A stretch of DNA of 64,000 nucleotides, from NCBI GenBank assembly GCA_035494015.1, contig DATJHJ010000089.1, positions 1 to 64,000 on the forward strand. Direction: 5' to 3'. The notes under the pieces are model-generated. The model made no database searches. It was not told the origin of the DNA and was given only the letters and a program-made list of their open reading frames with translations. Source of the DNA: CADCTB01 sp035494015 (GTDB lineage Bacteria > Actinomycetota > Acidimicrobiia > Acidimicrobiales > AC-14). A program made the position numbers and the translations under genes. Positions 7,766-16,425 of this stretch are shown here, piece after piece (the stretch's first letter is position 1; the number at the start of each line of letters is the position of its first letter).

Positions 7766-8962
7766 GTGTCCGACGAGCGCAGGCCGGTCCCGGTCCGGAC
7801 CATCCTGGCCACCATCGGGCTCGTGCTGGCCACCGTCGTCGGCCTGTACCTGATCGTCAAGCTGGCCCACATCGAGGCCCTGCTCATCGTGGCCGCCTTC
7901 TTCGCCGTGGTCTTCACCCCTCCCGTGAACTGGGTGCGCCGCCACCTCCACCTCAGCCGGGGCCTGGCCACCACCGTCGTGTTCCTCGTCGGCCTGGCCG
8001 TGATGGCCGGCCTGCTGTACACGTTCATCCGGCCCATCGTCGACCAGGGCCGCCAGTTCTCGAACAACTTCCCCACCTACCTCACCGACGCCCGGGAGGG
8101 CCGCGGCCCCCTGGGCGGCCTGGTCAAGAAGTACAACCTCGACCAGCGGTACGAGGACAACAAGCAGAAGATCACCGACTGGGCCAAGAACGCCGGCGGT
8201 GGGGCCGTCTCGGTGGCCGGGCGGTTCTTCCAGGGGATCGTCTCGCTCGTGACCGTGCTGGTCCTGGCCGTGCTCATGGTGCTCTACGGCCCCGAGCTGC
8301 TGGAGGGCGGCCTCGGCATCCTCGGTCCCCCCAAGCGGGAGCGGGTCAAAGCGGTGGCCGCCGACTGCGCCCGGGCCATCACCGGGTACGTGCTGGGCAA
8401 CCTGCTCATCAGCGTCATCGCCGGGGCGCTGACCTACGTCGCCCTCCTGGCCTTCGGCGTGCCGTTCCGCGGCGTGCTGGCCCTGTGGGTGGGCTTCGCC
8501 GACCTCATCCCCCTGGTGGGGGCCACCCTCGGCGCCATCCCGACCATCGGCGTGGCCTTCCTGCACTCGACCGGAGCGGGGATCGGCATCGTGATCTTCT
8601 ACGTCGTCTACCAGCAGTTCGAGAACCACGTGCTGCAGGTGCAGATCATGTCCAAGACGGTCGACATCAACCAGCTCTTCGTCCTGGTCAGCGTGTTGGT
8701 CGGCGTCGAGCTGTTCGGCATCCTCGGGGCCCTGCTCGCCATCCCCGCCGCCGGGGTCATGCAGGTCATCGTCCGGGACCTCTGGGACCACCGGGCCGGC
8801 CGGTTCAAGGAGGAACCGACCATCGGCGAGGACCAGACCCCCCTGTCCGAGGTCATCGACGAGGAGGACGAGGCCCCGCCCGCCGAGCCCGCCGAGCCCG
8901 CCGAGCCGGCCGACGACACGCCCGACGCACCGGCCGACGAGCCCGTGACCGTCCCCGAGTGA
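7766..8962 (+). CDS. AI-2E family (PerM/TqsA) transporter
   Basis: A 398-residue integral membrane protein of the AI-2E/PerM family. Two adjoining hydrophobic helices at the N-terminus (ILATIGLVLATVVGLYLIV and the following IEALLIVAAFFAVVF), the PxxW loop (TPPVNWVRRH), a soluble mid-domain, and a C-terminal helix bundle containing GVPFRGVLALWVGFADLIPL are diagnostic. The last ~60 residues are an acidic Pro/Ala/Glu repeat (AEPAEPAEP). Members export small molecules or act as Na+/H+ antiporters; the substrate here cannot be told. It is followed by the arginine-catabolism pair after 4 nt. Confidence 0.85.
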   Translation: MSDERRPVPVRTILATIGLVLATVVGLYLIVKLAHIEALLIVAAFFAVVFTPPVNWVRRHLHLSRGLATTVVFLVGLAVMAGLLYTFIRPIVDQGRQFSNNFPTYLTDAREGRGPLGGLVKKYNLDQRYEDNKQKITDWAKNAGGGAVSVAGRFFQGIVSLVTVLVLAVLMVLYGPELLEGGLGILGPPKRERVKAVAADCARAITGYVLGNLLISVIAGALTYVALLAFGVPFRGVLALWVGFADLIPLVGATLGAIPTIGVAFLHSTGAGIGIVIFYVVYQQFENHVLQVQIMSKTVDINQLFVLVSVLVGVELFGILGALLAIPAAGVMQVIVRDLWDHRAGRFKEEPTIGEDQTPLSEVIDEEDEAPPAEPAEPAEPADDTPDAPADEPVTVPE

Positions 8963-8966
8963 CCGG

Positions 8967-10178
8967 GTGACGGCAAGCGAGGTCGTCGAGGTCGACGGCC
9001 ACATCATCGACTCGCTCATCCTGGCCAAGGTGCTCGACGTCATCCTCGACGCCGGCGGCGACTACCGGATCCTCGAGGTCGACATCGGCCGGACGAGCGT
9101 GGACCCCAGCCGGGCCCGCCTGGAGGTCACCGCCCTGGACGAGGACGCCCTGGCCGCCCTGCTCGCCGAGCTGCAGATCCACGGGGCCAACCGGGTCGAC
9201 CAGGCCGACGCCGCCGTCGAGCCGGCCGAGGTCGACGGGGTCCTGCCGGCCGGGTTCTACGCCACCACCAACCTGCCCACGCAGGTCCGCCGGGGCGGCC
9301 ACTGGGTCGACGTCGACAACCCGGAGATGGACTGCGCCCTGGTCATCCTGCCCGACGGCCGGGTGCGGACCGCGCCCATGCACCGGGTCCGGGCCGGCGA
9401 CCCTGTCGTCGTGGGGCGGACGGGGGTGCGGGTCCAGGCCCTCGAGCGGCCCCGGGGGGCCACGCCGTTCGAGTTCATGAACTCGGAGGTGTCGTCGGAG
9501 AAGCCCAAGGAGCAGCTGGTGGCCCGGGTGGCCGACCGGATCAAGGCGGCCAAGGCCACGGGCGGCAAGGTGCTGGCCGTGTGCGGGCCGGCGGTCGTGC
9601 ATACCGGGGCCGCCCCCGACGTGGCCGCCCTGGTCCGGGCCGGGATCATCGACGTCCTCTTCGCCGGCAACGGGTTCGCCACCCACGACATCGAGTCGAA
9701 CGTGCTCGGCACGTCGCTCGGTGTCCCCCTGGGCGACGGGCTGCCCCCCGAAGGCGGGCACAGCAACCACCTGCGGGTCATCAACGAGGTCCGCCGGCGG
9801 GGGTCGATCGCCGCCGCCGTGCGCGACGGCTACATCGCCGGCGGGGTCATGTACGAGTGCGTCCAGCACGGGGTGCCCTTCGTGCTCGGCGGGTCGGTGC
9901 GTGACGACGGCCCCCTGCCCGACGTCTTCACCGACGTGGTCGAGGCCGCGGATGCCATGCGGGCCCAGCTGCCCGGGGTGGCGGTGGCCCTCATGCTGGC
10001 CTCCACCCTCCACGCCATCGCCACGGGGAACGTGCTGCCCGCCGGGGTCGAGACCTACTGCGTCGACATCAACCAGGCCGTGGTGACCAAGCTGGCCGAC
10101 CGCGGCAGCCACCAGGCCCTGGGCATCGTCACCGACGTCGGCCTGTTCCTGTCGACGCTGGCAGCCCACCTGTTGTGA
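8967..10178 (+). CDS. LOR/SDH-type ornithine cyclodeaminase (TIGR00300)
   Basis: A 403-residue member of the LOR/SDH conserved-region family, which in archaea and in the C-terminal half of cyanobacterial AgrE/ArgZ converts ornithine to proline with release of ammonia. Visible family features are VDGHIIDSLILAKVLD at the start, DCALVILPDGRV, the nucleotide-binding region GGKVLAVCGPAVVHTG with LFAGNGFATHDIESN, and the terminal VETYCVDINQAVVTKL. Its stop overlaps the next start by 4 nt; that gene encodes the other half of the AgrE reaction. The two therefore form a split arginine-to-proline route (inference from families and coupling). Confidence 0.8.
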   Translation: MTASEVVEVDGHIIDSLILAKVLDVILDAGGDYRILEVDIGRTSVDPSRARLEVTALDEDALAALLAELQIHGANRVDQADAAVEPAEVDGVLPAGFYATTNLPTQVRRGGHWVDVDNPEMDCALVILPDGRVRTAPMHRVRAGDPVVVGRTGVRVQALERPRGATPFEFMNSEVSSEKPKEQLVARVADRIKAAKATGGKVLAVCGPAVVHTGAAPDVAALVRAGIIDVLFAGNGFATHDIESNVLGTSLGVPLGDGLPPEGGHSNHLRVINEVRRRGSIAAAVRDGYIAGGVMYECVQHGVPFVLGGSVRDDGPLPDVFTDVVEAADAMRAQLPGVAVALMLASTLHAIATGNVLPAGVETYCVDINQAVVTKLADRGSHQALGIVTDVGLFLSTLAAHLL

Positions 10179-11041
10179 GCGCGCTGCCGTGGGGGCGGCG
10201 CTTCCTCATGTGCCCGCCCGAGCACTTCGGCGTCCTCTACGAGATCAACCCGTGGATGCACCGGGAGGTGACGGTCGACCTGGACCGGGCACGGGAGCAG
10301 TGGGGCGACCTCGTCGCCACTCTCGTCGAGGCCGGGGCCGAGGTCGAGCTGCTGGAGCCCCAGCCGGGCCTGCCCGACCTGGTCTTCACCGCCAACGCCG
10401 GCACGGTCAACCGCGGCCGGTACGTGCCCAGCCGGTTCCGGCACCCCTACCGCCAGCCCGAGGTCGCCTTCGACGTGGCCTGGTTCGACGGGCACGGCTA
10501 CGACGTGGTGGAGCTCCCCGAGGGAGTGGGCCACGAGGGGGCGGGCGACGCCCTCCCCTTCGGCCACGCGTTCCTCTCCGGGTACAAGTCCCGCTCCGAC
10601 GCCGCCGCCCACGGCCCCCTGTCCACCCTGCTCGGTGCGCCGGTGCGGCCCATCGAGCTGGTCGACGATCGGCTCTACCACCTCGACCTGACCTTCTGCC
10701 CCCTCGACGACCGCCGGGTCATGGTGGCCCCCCACGCCTGGGACCGCTACGGCTGCAAGGTGGTGGAGGCCCTCGTCCCCGAGCCGCTGGTCCTGTCCGA
10801 CGACGAGATGCTGGCCTTCTGCGCCAACTCGGTGGTGGTGGGGTCGACCGTGGTCATGGCGTCCTGCCCCCCGCCCGTGGGGCGGCAGCTGGAGGCGTGG
10901 GGGTTCGACGTGGCCGTGGTGGGCGTGGACGAGTTCCAGAAGGCGGGCGGCGGGTGCCGCTGCCTCACCCTGGCCCTGGACGTGGCCACTCCAGCAGGGG
11001 CCGGGCCCCGACCATCGACGGAAACCGCGGCGGCTCGCTGA
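10175..11041 (+). CDS. Arginine dihydrolase (ArgZ-type) / amidinotransferase fold
   Basis: A 288-residue guanidine-modifying-enzyme fold protein. PDLVFTANAG (Asn74 in the position used to recognise arginine dihydrolases) and the C-terminal catalytic Cys in GGGCRCLTL (Cys261) are present, along with an active-site His region YHLDLTFCPL. Family members hydrolyse arginine to ornithine plus CO2 and ammonia (dihydrolase) or to citrulline; dimethylargininase is the alternative. GTG start overlaps the upstream stop (GTGA). Coupling to an ornithine cyclodeaminase supports the dihydrolase reading. The 3' end overlaps the convergent gene at 10965 by 77 nt. Confidence 0.75.
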   Translation: MSALPWGRRFLMCPPEHFGVLYEINPWMHREVTVDLDRAREQWGDLVATLVEAGAEVELLEPQPGLPDLVFTANAGTVNRGRYVPSRFRHPYRQPEVAFDVAWFDGHGYDVVELPEGVGHEGAGDALPFGHAFLSGYKSRSDAAAHGPLSTLLGAPVRPIELVDDRLYHLDLTFCPLDDRRVMVAPHAWDRYGCKVVEALVPEPLVLSDDEMLAFCANSVVVGSTVVMASCPPPVGRQLEAWGFDVAVVGVDEFQKAGGGCRCLTLALDVATPAGAGPRPSTETAAAR

Positions 11042-11546
11042 ACCCGAAGCCGGCCCGGGGTTCGATCGGCCCCAGCCGGCCCAGGTCCCCCCCGGCCACC
11101 GACGCCCAGCCCGCCACCACCCGCCGCAGCGACACAGCCCGGTACCACTCCCGCACCCCGCTCGGGCTCACCCCGTAGGTCTCCACCCCCAACGCCCGCC
11201 GGGCGAGGGGGCCCTCGACCCACCGCGTGAACCAGGCCGGCCGGGCCCACGGGAGACTGACGGCGAGCCGGCCGCCGGTGAGGTGGAGCTCAACGCCGAC
11301 CTCGGGCGCGTGCACGTGGAGGTGGCGCCCGTCAAGGCGAACCCGCAGCGGGCCGACCACTACCTCGTCGAACCCGTAGACCGAGGCCACGTACGCCGCC
11401 CCCTCGTCGGTGGCCGCCACCAGGACCCTGCGGCCGTCCGGGCCGGCCCACATCAGGTCGTCGAGGGGGCCGACCGGCGAGGACCGCCAGGTGCCGACCA
11501 CGAACCGGTCGCCCGAGGCGAAGCCGGCGCTGGTGATGTGGCCTAC
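10965..11546 (-). CDS. Conserved hypothetical protein, start codon unclear
   Basis: A ~193-residue frame beginning around VGHITSAGFASGDRFVVG. It has no ATG, GTG or TTG near the apparent homologous start; the codon overlapping the upstream stop is GTA (GTAG overlap). The first ordinary start is GTG at 11501, which would delete part of the well-formed N-terminus. Non-standard initiation, or re-initiation after the upstream stop, is possible. The sequence has a beta-rich pattern (VGPLRVRLDGRHLHVHAP) and no motif I recognise. Its end overlaps the arginine dihydrolase gene on the other strand by 77 nt. Confidence 0.55.
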   Translation of the reverse strand, partial: VGHITSAGFASGDRFVVGTWRSSPVGPLDDLMWAGPDGRRVLVAATDEGAAYVASVYGFDEVVVGPLRVRLDGRHLHVHAPEVGVELHLTGGRLAVSLPWARPAWFTRWVEGPLARRALGVETYGVSPSGVREWYRAVSLRRVVAGWASVAGGDLGRLGPIEPRAGFGFSEPPRFPSMVGARPLLEWPRPGPG

Positions 11547-11773
11547 GAGTGCGTGCCGGCGCGGTCGTGCGGCCGTTTGCGGTTCCTGGACGCCACCGCC
11601 CAGATGGCCACCGCGAAGGCCACCGACACGATGGCCAGCACGGTGTGCACGGCCTTGAACCCGAACCCGTGGCCGGGCGTGTGGTCGCTGTAGATGTTCC
11701 GGATCCTCGTCACCCACACGAAGACGGTCCACACGGCCGCAGTCCGCAGGATCAGGGCATCGGTTCGAGTCAT
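11543..11773 (-). CDS. Small actinobacterial membrane protein
   Basis: A 76-residue protein with two hydrophobic segments: ILRTAAVWTVFVWVTRI and HTVLAIVSVAFAVAIWAV. The loop between them (RNIYSDHTPGHGFGFKAVH) resembles the SCO4848-type small membrane proteins widespread in actinobacteria, whose function is unknown. It lies just upstream of, and overlaps, the conserved hypothetical gene, suggesting co-translation. Confidence 0.7.
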   Translation of the reverse strand: MTRTDALILRTAAVWTVFVWVTRIRNIYSDHTPGHGFGFKAVHTVLAIVSVAFAVAIWAVASRNRKRPHDRAGTHS

Positions 11774-11789
11774 TCCCCGCTCACGGTAC

Positions 11790-12455
11790 TCACCAAAGCG
11801 CGGGTTGCAGGTCGCGCACGAGGCGGGTCACCCCCGCCCACGGTAGGTGGTCCATGAAGACCCACGCCCGGCGGTGGATGGTGGTCGGCCCGAAGGCGGC
11901 CAGGGCCGCCTTGTGGCGGGGGCAGGGGTAGCCCTTGTTCAGGTCGAAGTCGTAGGCCGGGAAGTGCTCGGCCTCGGCCCGCATGAGCCGGTCCCGGGTG
12001 ACCTTGGCCAGGACCGACGCGGTGGCGATGGACAGGCAGGAAGCGTCGCCCCGCACGATCCGCGTCACCTTCCCGGTGCCGACGAAGTCCCAGCTCCCGT
12101 CGACGAGGACGACATCGGGCGCCACGCCCAGGCCCTCGACCGCCCGGCGGGCGGCCAGCTTCTGGGCCGCCGACATCCCCAGCTCGTCGCACTCCTCCTG
12201 GCTGGCGTGGCCCACCGCCCACGCCGCGCACCACCCGGTCAGGCGGGGGAACAGCCGCTCCCGCTCCACCTCGGTGAGCATCTTCGAGTCGCGGACCCGG
12301 TACACCCGGCGGTCGGGCGGCAGCACGGCGGCGCCCACCGAGATCGGGCCGGCCCACGAACCCCGGCCGACCTCGTCGACCCCGACGACGACGGCGTGGC
12401 CCTCGGCCCACAGCGCCCGTTCCCGGGACAGGCTGGGCACGGTCTGGGGGGCCAC
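11790..12455 (-). CDS. rnhB: Ribonuclease HII
   Basis: A 221-residue RNase HII, which removes ribonucleotides and RNA of RNA-DNA hybrids from DNA. The catalytic motif VVGVDEVGRGSWAGP is near residue 23, followed by the conserved DSKML, a second catalytic Asp in VLVDGSWDF, and the terminal active-site stretch DFDLNKGYPCPRHKAAL. Length and motif order are normal. GTG start. It runs divergent from the channel gene at 12620 and toward the small membrane protein gene. Confidence 0.92.
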   Translation of the reverse strand: MAPQTVPSLSRERALWAEGHAVVVGVDEVGRGSWAGPISVGAAVLPPDRRVYRVRDSKMLTEVERERLFPRLTGWCAAWAVGHASQEECDELGMSAAQKLAARRAVEGLGVAPDVVLVDGSWDFVGTGKVTRIVRGDASCLSIATASVLAKVTRDRLMRAEAEHFPAYDFDLNKGYPCPRHKAALAAFGPTTIHRRAWVFMDHLPWAGVTRLVRDLQPALW

Positions 12456-12605
12456 GGCACCACGAGCCTACCGGCGAGGTGGGGCCCGGCACCGCCGCCC
12501 GCTCTCCCCGAGCGGACTCCCCAGCTAGGAGGACCGGGCCCCGTGGCCTCCTACCCACGATCACCGCTCCCCCATGTCCTTCGCATCGCAACCGCCCGCC
12601 GCGCC

Positions 12606-12611
12606 TACCCT
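12606..12611 (+). promoter_or_regulatory. -10 hexamer for the ion-channel gene
   Basis: TACCCT, 8 nt before the GTG at 12620, with no Shine-Dalgarno. It supports the choice of that start over the longer upstream frame. Confidence 0.4.
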
Positions 12612-12619
12612 TCCCGGCC

Positions 12620-14482
12620 GTGGCCCCCGCATCCGCCCGCCCCCTCGACCGCCTGCGCTACCGCTTCGACAACAGCCTGGCCCGGGGCCCATGGGTGCTG
12701 ATCGGCTGGCTCGGGGCGGTCACCCTGCTGTTCCTGCTGCTGGCCGCCGCCGTCATCGCCGGCCTCGGCCTGGGCATCGACAACGGGGAAAGCGCCGGCT
12801 TCTTCGAGTCCTTCTGGCAGGCCCTGCTCCGGGTGTTCGACTCCGGGACCTTCTCGGGCGACAACGGCTGGGGGCTTCGGCTCGTCTCGCTGGTGGTCAC
12901 CCTGGCCGGGCTGTTCCTGTTCACCGCCCTGGTCGGCCTCATCGCCACCAGCCTCGACCAGCGCATCGCCAAGCTCGGCAAGGGCCGCAGCCCGGTCCTG
13001 GAATCAGGCCACGTCCTCGTGCTCGGCTGGTCGTCGCGCCTGTTCGCCGTCCTGTCCGAGCTGATCGAGGCCAACGCCAACCAGCGACGGGCGACGATCG
13101 TGGTCCTGGCCGAGGAGTCCAAGGCCGACATGGAGGACGCCGTCCGCTCCCGGATCGGCGACACCCGCACCACCCGGATCGTCTGCCGGACGGGCGACCC
13201 CGCGAGTCCCGCCGACCTGGACCTGGTCAACGTGGCCGGCGCCCGGTCGATCGTGGTGCTGGCCGGCGACGGGGCCACCGGCGACGCCGGGGCGGTACGG
13301 GCCACCCTCGCCGTCCTCAGCCAGGATCCGGGCGGGCGGCGCCCGGTGATCGTCGAGATGCTCGACGGCCGCAACGCCCGGGCCCTCACCTCCGCCGCCG
13401 GCCACCGCGTGCTCACCGTGGAGGCCGACGACGTGATCGCCAAGGTCACCGCCCAGGCCTGCTATCAGCCCGGGCTGGGCGTGGTCTACCGGGAGCTGCT
13501 CGATTTCGCCGGCGACGAGATCTACTTCGCCCCCGCCCCCGAGCTGGCCGGCCACACCTTCGCCGAGGCCCTCCTGGCCTACGGGACCTCCGCGGTCATC
13601 GGGCGGGCCGCGGCCGACGGCACCGTCACCCTGGCCCCGCCCATGGCCACCCGCTTCGAGCCCGGCGACCGGGTCGTCGCCATATCCGCCGACGACGACA
13701 CCGTCGTCTTCCACGGCTTCGCCGACGCCACCGCCCCGCCGCCCCCGCGTGCCAGCGACGGCCAGGGCGAGGGCGCTGGCGGCATGCTCATGGTCGGGTG
13801 GAGCAGCCTGGGCTCCCGGATCCTGTCTGAACTGGACGCGGTGGCCACCGGGCCCCGCTCGGTCGACGTCGCCGTCGACGACAGCATGGTCCCGGCCGAC
13901 TCGCTGGAGGCGGCCTGCGAGCGGCTGGCCGTGCGCTTCCTCCCCGACGACGACGACCCGGACCGCCTCGCCGCCCTGGTCGCCGAGCACGACTACGGCC
14001 ACGTCGTCGTCCTCGGGTACCGGGACGGGCTGGCCCCCGCCGAGGCCGACGCCCGGACCCTGCTCACCCTCCTCACCCTGTCCCGCGCCCGCAAGACGGC
14101 CCGCGTCGTCGCCGAGGTGCTGGATTCACGCGATGCGGTCATCGCCGAGCGCACCGGCGCCGACGACCTGGTGGTCAGCGACCAGCTGTCGAGCCTGATG
14201 GTCGCCCAGCTGGCCGAGCGCCCCGAGCTGAGCGTGGTGCTCGGCGAGCTGTTCCGGGCCGACGGGGCCTCGATCTCCCTGCGCCGCGCCGACCTGTACG
14301 TGGCCGCCACCCCGGTCCCGTTCGCCACCGTCGTCGCCGCGGCCCGGGCCCAGGGCCACGTCGCCCTCGGCTACCGGCTCTCCGCCGACGGCACGGTCGT
14401 CCTCAACCCGCCCAAGTCGTCGTCGGTGACCCTGTCGCCCGCCGACCAGGTCGTCGTTCTGGCAGCACCTGCCCGCCAATAG
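12620..14482 (+). CDS. CASTOR/POLLUX-type ion channel with RCK-like domains
   Basis: A 620-residue membrane protein. Residues ~15-50 and ~95-115 are transmembrane; between them lies a short re-entrant-like segment (FFESFWQALLRVFDSGTFSG), as in two-TM channels. The soluble part has two Rossmann-like regions beginning HVLVLGWSSRLFAVLSELI and MLMVGWSSLGSRILSELD, typical of CASTOR/POLLUX-related channels where they gate the pore in response to ligands or Ca2+. Such proteins conduct K+ or Ca2+ in plants; bacterial roles are unclear. The stop codon lies inside a palindromic repeat (14455-14504), so the C-terminus is partly encoded by that element. Confidence 0.8.
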   Translation: MAPASARPLDRLRYRFDNSLARGPWVLIGWLGAVTLLFLLLAAAVIAGLGLGIDNGESAGFFESFWQALLRVFDSGTFSGDNGWGLRLVSLVVTLAGLFLFTALVGLIATSLDQRIAKLGKGRSPVLESGHVLVLGWSSRLFAVLSELIEANANQRRATIVVLAEESKADMEDAVRSRIGDTRTTRIVCRTGDPASPADLDLVNVAGARSIVVLAGDGATGDAGAVRATLAVLSQDPGGRRPVIVEMLDGRNARALTSAAGHRVLTVEADDVIAKVTAQACYQPGLGVVYRELLDFAGDEIYFAPAPELAGHTFAEALLAYGTSAVIGRAAADGTVTLAPPMATRFEPGDRVVAISADDDTVVFHGFADATAPPPPRASDGQGEGAGGMLMVGWSSLGSRILSELDAVATGPRSVDVAVDDSMVPADSLEAACERLAVRFLPDDDDPDRLAALVAEHDYGHVVVLGYRDGLAPAEADARTLLTLLTLSRARKTARVVAEVLDSRDAVIAERTGADDLVVSDQLSSLMVAQLAERPELSVVLGELFRADGASISLRRADLYVAATPVPFATVVAAARAQGHVALGYRLSADGTVVLNPPKSSSVTLSPADQVVVLAAPARQ

Positions 14483-14504
14483 GCGGGTGACTGCAGCCAA
14501 AACG
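14455..14504. repeat. Palindromic repeat, family 1, copy A (imperfect)
   Basis: A 50-nt hairpin element related to those at 36257 and 40805. The core GCCCGCC-AATA-GGCGGGT is paired, while the outer arms carry several mismatches. It contains the last codons of the channel gene and lies between two convergent genes, consistent with a terminator or REP-like element. Confidence 0.6.
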
Positions 14505-14512
14505 ATGCCGGG

Positions 14513-15472
14513 TTACGGCAGGCGGGAGGTCCAGAGGAGGGAACCGGCGGCGGCGGCCAGGGCGAAGGCCAGGGCGATGCCGACCAGCCACGACGTGATC
14601 TCGCGCTGCTCGGTGCGGTAGCCGATGGAGCTGCCGATGTTGTCGTAGACCCGGCGCAGCTCCTTGGCCGTGGTCGCCTCGAAGGCCTTGCCACCGGTGC
14701 CGTCGGCGATCTGGGCCAGGGCCTCGCGGTTGACCGGGACCGGGATGCTCCGGCCCTCGACCTCCACCGTGCCGTCGTCGGTGCCGAAGGCGATGGTCGA
14801 GACCTGGACCTTGGCGTCCGACGCCGCCTTGGTGGCCGCGGCGTTGTCGCGCCCCACGGTGGTCTCGCCGTCGGACATGAGCACGATGCGGCCCGGGGCC
14901 GGGGCCTGGCCCGGCTCGGTCGGGACCGACTGGATGGCGGCCAGGCTGGCGAAGACGGCCTCGCCGATGGCGGTGCGGGGGCCGAGCTGGAGGGTGTCGA
15001 TGCCCCGCTTGAGCAGGGCGTGGTCGGTGGTGGGCGAGACCAGCACCTGGGCCGTGCCCGAGAAGGCGACCAGGCCGACGTTGAGGCGGCTGGGCACGAT
15101 GTCGACGAATGACTTGGCCGCCTCCTGGGCGGCGACGAGCCGGTTCGGCGACACGTCGGTGGCCTCCATCGACAGGGACACGTCGATGGCCATCACCACC
15201 GTGGCGCGCTCGCGGGGGACCTTGACCGGCCGGGCCGGCTGGGCGAAGGCCGTGACCAGGGCGATCATGGCCAGCACGAAGGCGGCAGCGGGCACGTGGC
15301 GCCGCCACGTCGGGCGCTTGGGGGCGATCGAGTCGAGCAGGTTCAGGTTGGTGAAGCGGACGGCGTACTCCTTGCGCCGCAACTGCATGACCACGTAGGC
15401 CGCGATCAGGGCGGCGACGACGAGGAGGAACCACAGCCGGCTCCGGGAGAGGAACGTGAGGGCGAGGATCAT
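14513..15472 (-). CDS. VWA-domain membrane protein (BatA-like)
   Basis: A 319-residue protein with N-terminal transmembrane helices (SRLWFLLVVAALIAAYVV and FVLAMIALVTAFAQP), a von Willebrand A domain with the MIDAS motif DVSLSM and supporting Asp/Thr (MSDGETTVG), and a C-terminal helix. Third gene of a moxR-DUF58-VWA operon, a chaperone-like system that in other bacteria is linked to envelope stress and metal-dependent protein folding. Start overlaps the DUF58 stop (ATGA). The gene ends 9 nt past palindrome copy A. Confidence 0.85.
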   Translation of the reverse strand: MILALTFLSRSRLWFLLVVAALIAAYVVMQLRRKEYAVRFTNLNLLDSIAPKRPTWRRHVPAAAFVLAMIALVTAFAQPARPVKVPRERATVVMAIDVSLSMEATDVSPNRLVAAQEAAKSFVDIVPSRLNVGLVAFSGTAQVLVSPTTDHALLKRGIDTLQLGPRTAIGEAVFASLAAIQSVPTEPGQAPAPGRIVLMSDGETTVGRDNAAATKAASDAKVQVSTIAFGTDDGTVEVEGRSIPVPVNREALAQIADGTGGKAFEATTAKELRRVYDNIGSSIGYRTEQREITSWLVGIALAFALAAAAGSLLWTSRLP

Positions 15473-16425
15473 CAGCGGGTTGCTCTCTGCAGGCCGCTCC
15501 TGCGGCGACGGGCGGACAGGACGAAGTCGACGATGTCCCGCAGCCAGTCCCGGTCCGTGCGCAGCTGCAGGTGTTGGGCCCCGCTGCGCCGGATGGCGGC
15601 GGCGACGTCGGCCCGCTGGGCGGCGGCGGCCTCGGCGTAGCGGAGGCGGATGCTGGCCTTCGCCGTCTGGACCTCCATGCGCCGGCCCGTCTCCGGGTCG
15701 ACCAGGGTCAGGTACCCGACGTTCGGCAGCTCCAGCTCCCGGGGGTCGACGACCTCCACGGCCAGGACCTGGTTGCGGGCGGCCAGGCCGGTCAGCGGGC
15801 GCTCCCAGCCCGGCGGGGACAGGAAGTCCGACACCACGACCACCAGGCCCCGGCGCCGGCGGGCCACAAGGTGGGACTGGATGGCCGCGCCCAGGTCGGT
15901 GGCCCCTGCGCCGTCCACCCGCTCGCGGGTGGCCAGGGTGTGGAGCAGGGCCATGAGCGGCTGGCGGCCGGAGCGGGCGGGGATGCGGCTGACCTTGTCC
16001 GGGCTGACCACGAGCGCGCCCATGCGGTTGCCCGTGCGGGTGGTGAGGAACCCCACCGCGGCGGTGGCGGCCAGGGCCAGGTCGCGCTTCTCGCAGTTGG
16101 CGGTCCCGAAGTCCAGGCTGGCCGAGCAGTCGACGATGGCCCAGGTCTCCAGCTCCCGGTCGGCCACCGGGTCACGGACGTGGGGGACGGTGGTGCGGGC
16201 GGTGAGGTTCCAGTCCATGCGCCGGACGTCGTCGCCCTCCATGTACTCGCGGCTGTCGCCGGGCTCGCTGCCGAGCCCGGGCAGCAAGGCCTGGTAGTCA
16301 CCCTGGAGCAGCCCGTCGAGCCGGCGGGTGACGGTCAGCTCCAGGCGGCGGAGGACCTGTTCGGGCCGCCGCTCGCCGCCGGACTGGTCGCCGCGCTGGT
16401 CGCCGGTCGTGGGCAGGAGCTTCAC
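15472..16425 (-). CDS. DUF58 domain protein
   Basis: A 317-residue DUF58 protein, the standard partner of MoxR AAA+ ATPases. The family signature GDSREYMEGDDVRRMDWNLT is near residues 55-75, followed by a VWA-like fold (TWAIVDCSASLDFG). Both ends overlap neighbours by 1-4 nt (GTGA with moxR, ATGA with the VWA gene), so all three are translated as one unit. Confidence 0.9.
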   Translation of the reverse strand: MKLLPTTGDQRGDQSGGERRPEQVLRRLELTVTRRLDGLLQGDYQALLPGLGSEPGDSREYMEGDDVRRMDWNLTARTTVPHVRDPVADRELETWAIVDCSASLDFGTANCEKRDLALAATAAVGFLTTRTGNRMGALVVSPDKVSRIPARSGRQPLMALLHTLATRERVDGAGATDLGAAIQSHLVARRRRGLVVVVSDFLSPPGWERPLTGLAARNQVLAVEVVDPRELELPNVGYLTLVDPETGRRMEVQTAKASIRLRYAEAAAAQRADVAAAIRRSGAQHLQLRTDRDWLRDIVDFVLSARRRRSGLQRATR

